A stretch of DNA of 35,698 nt from Thecamonas trahens ATCC 50062 (taxonomy: Eukaryota > Apusozoa > Apusomonadida > Apusomonadidae), in contig NW_013657656.1 of the NCBI RefSeq assembly GCF_000142905.1, forward strand, positions 80,629 through 116,326, written 5' to 3'. Made by a program: the position numbers and the translations under genes. Shown here piece by piece: positions 30,089-35,698 of the stretch. Every line of letters begins with the position of its first letter. Within the stretch, counting starts at the first letter, position 1. Under the pieces are notes generated by a model. It saw only the letters and a list, made by a program, of their open reading frames with translations, did no database searches and had not been told where the DNA came from.

Positions 30089-30453
30089 ATGACTCGCTTG
30101 GCTTTTCCACACGACATCATCGACGCCGTTGGCTCCGCGCCGTCGCGTAAGCGTAAGCGTCCCTCTGCAGCGGCTGCTTGTCATCACCACATTCCCCAAC
30201 AAGCCGCTCTGCGACGCGGCTGCCTCGCCTGCCGGAGCTTCATGGTAAGCGATCGCGGTCGTCCTCGCGGACCCTTTGCGCCGCGCGCGGCGTCCATCTC
30301 TGAATCGCTGACTGTTTTCTGTTGTGGCAGCCATTAGCACATTGTACTACTCTTGTTCAACAATCCATGGACGTTGCGACGCCTGTGGAGCGTCGCCCGG
30401 AGCGCAGCTTGCGCGATGGACAGCTTTGTCCATTGCGTACCGTAAAGGGTTAA
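30089..30453 (+). CDS. Candidate small spliced gene, 92 residues
   Basis: Exon 1 runs 30089-30244 (GCCATGACT start; 52 codons) and ends at ATG|GTAAGC. Exon 2 runs 30331-30453 (40 codons plus TAA). Between them is a textbook intron. The predicted protein begins MTRLAFPHDIIDAVGS, then has a basic nuclear-signal-like SRKRKRP, a CLAC pair and further Cys/His residues, and ends LCPLRTVKG. I recognise no family. It fits the gap between the BEACH stop (30003) and the XRN1 stop (30483). Its existence rests on the splice signals and the in-phase join. Exon 1 may extend upstream, since the frame stays open, or the transcript could be non-coding. Confidence 0.45.
30245..30330 (+). other. Intron of the candidate small gene
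   Basis: The donor is GTAAGC. A CTGAC branch-point-like motif lies about 20 nt before the acceptor, followed by the pyrimidine-rich TGTTTTCTGTTGTGGCAG. The length is 86 nt. This is the best set of splice signals in the window. Confidence 0.65.
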
Positions 30454-30482
30454 AGAAGGACAGTGCCCTTGCAGGGGATCAT

Positions 30483-33400
30483 TTAGAGGAGGGCGGCAAA
30501 GGGGTTGTTGGAGATGGCGGCGTCCTTGCCAACCTTGGGCTTGGCGGCCTCGGCCGCGGCGGCCTTGGCGGCCTTGGCAGCCTTGGCGGCGGCACGGTCC
30601 TCGGGCGGAGTGGCCGAGGCCGGCGGGCGCGAGAGGTTGACGAGCCAAGAGGTGGAGACAGTGACGCCGCGGAGGGTGGCGAGGCGGCCTGAGAGGGTTG
30701 AGCCGGTAATGATGGGCCGGTCGAGGACAAGCTCTGCGGTGGTGCCGCGGAGCGTGACGATGTAGCCACAGGTGCCAAACGGGATGGGGCCGGCGGGGCG
30801 GACGGAGCGGACGCGATCGCCGATGTAGAACTTGGTGGGGAGGGCGGCTGGCGTGGTGACCCGAGAGATGGTGTGAACATTGACGAGGTGCGTGGCTGGG
30901 ACCGCCTTGACCAGCTTGGGCTTGGACGGCTTGGCGGCGGCTTGTGCGGCGGCGTCGAGCTCGTCCTCGAGGGCGGCGATGGCAGACGCCGAGAGGGAGG
31001 CCATGTCGTCGGGAACGAGCGGGAGCGAGGCGACCTCGAGTTCAGAGAGCCACTTGATGAGGCGACGGAGGTGCATCATCGGCTTTTGCGAGCCAAAGAG
31101 GGCCGAGACCTTGTACGAGCGCTCATTGGGTGCGCGCGAGAGGGCGTTGACAAAGGTGGGGAAGCGGGCCTTGAGGGTCTTGAGCAGGCCGAGCGTCTTG
31201 GTGGAGAACTCCCAGATCTGCCGGGCGGTGCCGCCAGCAGAGCGGATGGTGCGGCGGCGGGCGTAGCCGACGATGCGGAGACCGCGACCGGAGAACTTGA
31301 CGCCGAGGCCGATGTGGATGGTGGCCGGGCCGGGGACTGAGACGGTGACGGCGCCGGTGATGCGGGCGACGGCCAGCTGCGACATGCCGACCTCGCGGGC
31401 GGCGTCGTTGGTGGAGACATAGCGCTCGGAGCGCGAGGCCTTGACGACAGGGGTGAGGTCGATGTCGAGGTCAAGCGGCGGGGTGACGGCAACGTTGAGC
31501 TTGTAAGAGGCCGGGCCCGAGGCGGACGGGCCGTCGTTGTCGTCAGCCTCGCCCTTGCCCTTGGAGGACGAGGCGACTTCGAGGACGGTGCCGACGCCGC
31601 CAAAGTGGACGCCACCGACGACGGCGACAGCGGCGCCGCGGGCGTAGAGCTGAGTGAGCGGAACTGGCTTGGGCACGTAGCGGGTGTCCGGCGCAGGAAC
31701 GGTGCGGACGGCGAGCTGCAGCGGAAGGAGGAGCTCCAGACCGGTCTTGGGGTCAGGGCCAAAGTCCTTGGTCACCGAGCCGTCGGCGTGGAGCACAAGG
31801 CGGTGAAGAACAGTGACGTGGAAGACGTAGCGGATGTCGCGGAGCTTGATGCCGTGGTGGATGAGGTAGTCGTTGTCGAGTCGGGCCACTGTCTCGTCCC
31901 AGTCGTGGACGACATCCTCGAGGACAATGCCATCATCGGCGCCAGTACCCGGGTAGTAGTACATGGAAGGGGTGGAGAGCGCCACGACGCGAGCCTCGAC
32001 CAGGTACGGCCAGTTGGCGTACACGGTCTGGCCGAGGTATTTTTCGGCGAGGTAGCGAGCCGATGGGATCGAGGCGAGCGCCGACTCGTCGGGGAGGATG
32101 ATGAGCGAGTCCTCGCGCGACGGGCCGGCGACGGTCTGGACGCCAACTGAGCGGACGGTGTACAGGTAGCGGACGGTGGCAAACGAGGGGAAGCCCGGGA
32201 CTGGCGCGGCCGGCGGCGGGCGCGCGCCGGCGCAGAGCTTGGGGGTGAACGGGGCGGCGAGACGAGGCGTGGTGTACGGCACGATGGCGACGGGCGCGTT
32301 GGTGAGGGCCGGTAGGACGGCGAGCTCGCCCGGCGGGCTCAGCTGGGTCTTGTTCGACGGGTTGTAGTGAATGAGGAAGGCAGTGCCAGGCGTGTTGCGG
32401 GCGAGCTCGCTCGGCGAGCATTGGGCGAGGCGGGCGGCGACCTCGGTGGAGAGAGCGGTCTGGTCCACAAACGGAATGAGAGCAATGTCCTTCCAGCTCC
32501 TGCCGGACTCGTCGGGGATGAACCCGTAGTCGGCGGGGAAGTAGGGCGCGAGCGGCGAGTCGGGCGCGGTCATGAGCTCGGCGAGCGGAGGAGGGAGGAG
32601 CGAGGCCGAGTAGTGCGGGAGAACGGCCATGAGCTGCTCAAACGGCGAAAACGGAGTGGCGGTAGTGTCGTACGCCACGACGGCGTCGCGGATGGAGCCA
32701 AGGTCGGCGAGAAGCGGCGCGCAGTAGTAGCCGTAAAACCACGACCACGAGAGCACGCCCTGGTAGTAGTACGACAGGTTCCAGGCGAGGCCCTGGATGT
32801 ACTGCGAGACGACGTCGTGAACATAGTCCTCTGGCGCAGCAGGCGCCATGTGCGGGAACTTTTCGTCGTACCACCACGCGGCTTTTTGCGCTGGCGTGAG
32901 CGAGTTGGCCGAGACCGCTGCCAGCTGCGGCTCGGTCGGCTCGGGCGCCTTGCGCTTGCGCCGCGTCCGCTTGCCGGGCTCAAGCAAGGTCTCCGGCTGG
33001 ACGCCGAGGAGGTGGGCCATCGAGAGCAGGTAGTCAGGTGCGGCGTCGGCGGCGTCGTCGGCAGCGGCGGCGTCGTCGTCGTCGTCATTGTTGTCTGTCT
33101 CGGCTGGCGGAGGCGGTGTGGGCGTGTTGGCGGCCGGATCGAGTTCTGCTGACTCGACCGGTGACTGGCCTGCCGCCTGCTGGTCAGTAGAAACACTGCC
33201 GGGCGGCGGGGCCCAGGCCGAGGGGGCGGGCGGCGCCGGCGAGGGGGAGGCGCCGACATTGAGCATTTGCTTGAGCGCGTCGGTAGCAGCAGCGTCAGCA
33301 TCTGCAGCAGCAGCCGGGGGCGCCACGGGTGGGTCGACGAGCTCGCCTGGGTGACGGGCGCGCATGACACGGGCCTCGCGCTCACGAAGGGCGTCAAAGA

Positions 33401-34644
33401 GCGCCTGAAGGGCGAGCGGGTTGATGACACAGGCGCCAGCGTCGACAAGCCAGTCAGACCAGGTGGGGAGGAGCTTCTTGTATGTGTCAAAGACAACCTT
33501 GAGGCCGCCCTTGTCGATGTCCATGAGCGGGAGCGGCGGCAGAAAATCGTTGCCGATGAAGAAGCACATAAAGACAAAGTCGTCGAGCAGGCGCTCGATG
33601 TCCCAGGCAAAGGCTAGCGGCGCGCGCGGCTTGAACTCGTTAATAAGGTACTCGCGGAGGATGGCAAGGTGGAGCATCTCAAAGTCGTCGGTTTGCTGGA
33701 CAGCGATGGCAGAGCGCTCGTTGAGGACGCGCGACTGGCCAAAGACCACCTTTTCGCGGACAAGGGTGAAGAGCGGTTCATGGGTGGCGAGGCCAAGCAT
33801 GATGAGGTCAGCATCGAGGCCGTGGAGGCAATGCGAGGTGTTGGGGTCGTAGCCAGGTGCCGACTTTGCGGCGCGGATAAAGTCCATGATCTTGTGCTCG
33901 CCCTCGCCTGGCACGTCGGGCCCCGAGACAATGACGGAGATGGCCTGCCACTCGGCGTCGGTCGCCACCTTGTGGGCCACAAAGTACTTGAGCTGGTCGA
34001 CAAGCGCCGCCATGAACTGAGTGCCCGGCGTGATGCAGTTGGAGTCAAAGACGTTGGCGGCGGCGGCGTCATCGTCGTCATCCTCGCCGCTCTCGTCGTC
34101 GCTCTCATCGTCCGACTCGGAGAGCGAGGCAGCGGCGTCAGGCCCTGCACCGGGCTCGGCGGCAACCGCCTTGCGCGCGGCGCGTGCGGCAGCCTTGGCC
34201 TCCTTGGCCGCCTTGAGGCCGGCCTCGGTGGCCGCGGCGGCCTTGAACCGGCGCTGGCGCTGCTGGTTGACCTTGGCGCGCGGCGCGACACCATCGACAG
34301 CAATGAACAGCAGACGCTGCGGGCCGACAACAGAGAAGACTCGCTCGATGTAGCCAAAGACAGCAGCGGCGATGGTGACCGGGTCCTTCTTGTACGACAC
34401 AGCCTCGTCGTTGGAGTGGGTAGCGTTGTGCAGCACTCCATTGAGATCCATATACAGATTGTGAAAGACAGGCGGCGGGAGCGTGTTGGCCTTCCGGTTG
34501 ATCTCCGGATAGCGCTCCGAGATGAAGCGGAACAGTTTAGGGATCTGCGGGGAGAGGGGGGCGGGGAGGGAGGGGAGGGGTGAGTGGGTGATGCATGAGA
34601 GGGGGGGGGGGGAGGAGGTGCTGCCCGTTGTCACGTACTCCCAT
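30483..34644 (-). CDS. XRN1: XRN1-family 5'-3' exoribonuclease
   Basis: XRN1 degrades decapped 5'-monophosphate mRNA in the cytoplasm. Exon 1 is only ATGGGA (34644-34639). Exon 2 runs 34544-30483. The join gives MG|IPKLFRFISERYP, matching the invariant XRN start. The protein has 1,355 residues. Active-site motifs are all present: YMDLNGVLHN (Asp at residue 35), AVDGVAPRAKVNQQRQRRF, GEGEHKIMDF, GLDADLIMLG and FFIGNDFLPPLP. The helical core follows (QGLAWNLSYYYQGVLSWSWF, FEQLMAVLP, LIPFVDQ), then D1/Tudor/SH3-like regions. The acidic insertion SESDDESDDESGEDDDDD precedes FDSNCITPGTQFM, and a Pro/Ala/Asp-rich insertion (about residues 440-530) interrupts the middle. The length and long post-catalytic region favour XRN1 over XRN2/Rat1. 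The C-terminus is Ala/Lys-rich. Divergent from the Rab gene. Confidence 0.95.
34545..34638 (-). other. Intron 1 of XRN1
   Basis: The donor is GGA|GTACGT and the acceptor is CCCCGCAG|ATCCCT. The length is 94 nt, in phase 0. A 12-C run (34601-34612 as G on the plus strand) lies inside the intron, which is otherwise a long C/T tract. The join is supported by restoring the conserved MGIPKLFR start. Confidence 0.93.
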
Positions 34645-35061
34645 GGTGGTATGGGCTGGGTCCGGAGAGCGGTTAGAGTTGTGCGACGGTGTGTGGTGTG
34701 ACGGGGATTCACAAACGCGAGGAGGGAGGAGTGGTGGGTATGGGTGCGTGCGAGTGAGTCTGGTGAGGACGGGTGCAGGCGCCTGGGCAGCGGCAAGGTG
34801 GTCGTCATCGAGGAGGAAGGAACTAACTCGGGATTTGTTTTGACGACCTTTTGGCGGAACTTGACGACCTTTTGGTGGAACTTGACGACCTTTTGGTGGA
34901 ACTTGACGACCTTTTGGTGGAAGGAGGGCAGTGAGCGCGCGGGTGGCGAGCTGTCGGGACCGAGGCTCAAGCGCGGACCACGCATTGCGTCGCACCGCAC
35001 TCTTGTAGAAGCGAGAGACCAGGAAGGAAGGTTGGCGAGGAAGCGAGCAGAGGCGGAAGCA
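34645..35061. promoter_or_regulatory. Divergent promoter region between XRN1 and Rab
   Basis: The region is 417 bp and holds four tandem 21-bp repeats (34840-34922). No coding capacity is supported: the minus-strand frame open through it only reads the repeat as a FHQKVVK peptide and is not joined to XRN1. Confidence 0.65.
34840..34922. repeat. 21-bp minisatellite, four units
   Basis: The unit is TTGACGACCTTTTGGTGGAA plus C. Copies start at 34840 (with GGCGGAAC), 34861, 34882 and 34903 (last base changed to G). Confidence 0.95.
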
Positions 35062-35691
35062 ATGGCTGACAACGGGCCGCCCAAGGTCAAGGTGCTTATT
35101 ATTGGCGCGTCGGGAGTGGGCAAGACGTGCCTGCTGACGCGGTTCTGCGACGAAGTCACACCGTCGTCGACCATCTCCACCATCGGCATCGATTTTAAGA
35201 CCAAGGTGGTGAAGGTTGACGGGACAGCCATGCGGCTGCTGGTATACGATACGGCCGGACAGGAAAAGTACCGCACCATCACCTCGTCGTTCTATCGCGG
35301 CTCGGCCGGGGTGGTCCTCGTCTACGACGTGACAGACGAGGCCTCGTTCCACTCCATCTCGGAGCTGTGGATGCCGCGGCTGGAAGAGCTCTCGGGCAAG
35401 AACGTGTCCAAGGTCTTGGTCGGCAACAAAATCGACAAGGAGGCGGCGCGGACGGTGCCGACTCGGCTGGGCGAGGGCCTGGCCGACGAGTTTGGCATCC
35501 CGTTCTTCGAGACGTCGGCCATGACCGGCGACGGCGTCGAGAACGCCTTCCTGCACCTCGCGGCCGCCATCAAGGCCCGAGTCCTCGATCCTGTCGCCGA
35601 GCAGCGTGCCACCGCCGACGATCCTGCAGTCATCCTCACCGGCATTGCTGGGGATTCCGGTGGACGGCCCCAGAAGTCTGGCTGCTGCTGA
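35062..35691 (+). CDS. Rab-family small GTPase
   Basis: The protein has 209 residues from ATG 35062 (AAGCAATGGC). Rab GTPases recruit effectors to membranes in vesicle traffic. All nucleotide-binding motifs are intact: P-loop GASGVGKT, switch I TIGIDFKTK with the effector Thr, switch II DTAGQEKYRTIT (catalytic Gln present), NKID for guanine recognition and ETSA. The phrase SSFYRGSAGVVLVYDVT is typical of Rabs. The C-terminus ends GCC, a double-cysteine geranylgeranylation signal. It is closest in feel to the Rab1/Rab8/Rab18 group; VLIIGASGVGKTCLLTRF and FKTKVVKVDG lean to Rab18-like, but I cannot assign a subfamily safely. The stop is seven bases from the window end. Confidence 0.95.
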   Translation: MADNGPPKVKVLIIGASGVGKTCLLTRFCDEVTPSSTISTIGIDFKTKVVKVDGTAMRLLVYDTAGQEKYRTITSSFYRGSAGVVLVYDVTDEASFHSISELWMPRLEELSGKNVSKVLVGNKIDKEAARTVPTRLGEGLADEFGIPFFETSAMTGDGVENAFLHLAAAIKARVLDPVAEQRATADDPAVILTGIAGDSGGRPQKSGCC

Positions 35692-35698
35692 TCCCCCC

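Noticed and set aside
34645-35282. N-terminal extension of XRN1 containing an FHQKVVK peptide repeat
   Set aside because: The frame is open only because of the 21-bp promoter array; the conserved XRN start MGIPK is supplied by the short exon at 34639-34644.
1-35698. tRNA, rRNA, transposon or viral insertion
   Set aside because: I looked for cloverleaf arms, terminal inverted repeats and transposase or reverse-transcriptase motifs in frames and found none.

Overview
This window is nuclear DNA of a GC-rich, gene-dense eukaryotic microbe. The evidence is spliced genes (GTACGY/GTAAGC donors, pyrimidine-rich acceptors ending in CAG), no bacterial ribosome binding sites or operons, and a strictly eukaryotic gene set: a CDC20 activator, an XRN1 exoribonuclease, a Nup35-type nucleoporin, a Rab GTPase, a NEK-like kinase and a giant BEACH protein. 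The mix of conserved opisthokont/amoebozoan-type genes in a compact GC-rich genome fits a free-living heterotrophic flagellate such as an apusomonad (Thecamonas-like). That placement is inference from style and content and was not tested.

Layout, left to right: NEK-like (pseudo)kinase (+, about 445-1789); long coiled-coil protein with a GAR-like tail (-, 1862-4924); a divergent promoter with a 21-bp array; CDC20 (+, 5419-7118); a small three-pass membrane protein (+, 8031-8369); a four-pass membrane protein with four 32-residue repeats (-, 8467-9833); a THUMPD3-like tRNA guanosine methyltransferase (-, 9910-11592); a paralogous four-pass membrane protein (-, 12188-13126); a C-rich minisatellite; Nup35/Nup53 (+, 13780-15039); an unrecognised 1037-residue coiled-coil protein (-, 15106-18219); a second 21-bp array; a BEACH/WD40 protein of about 3,800 residues (+, 18524-30003); a candidate small spliced gene (+, 30089-30453); XRN1 (-, 30483-34644, with a 6-nt first exon); a third 21-bp array; and a Rab GTPase (+, 35062-35691).

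The genes do not form a pathway. They are housekeeping functions: cell cycle, mRNA decay, tRNA modification, nuclear pore and membrane traffic. The most unusual signals are in the architecture. Three of the four divergent promoters carry unrelated minisatellites with the same unit length of about 21 bp. Long C homopolymers recur near starts. Two closely related tetraspan genes flank the methyltransferase, one with freshly amplified repeats. Two genes need a one-base correction in a C4 run to be read through. I saw no rRNA, tRNA, transposon, CRISPR array or replication origin.
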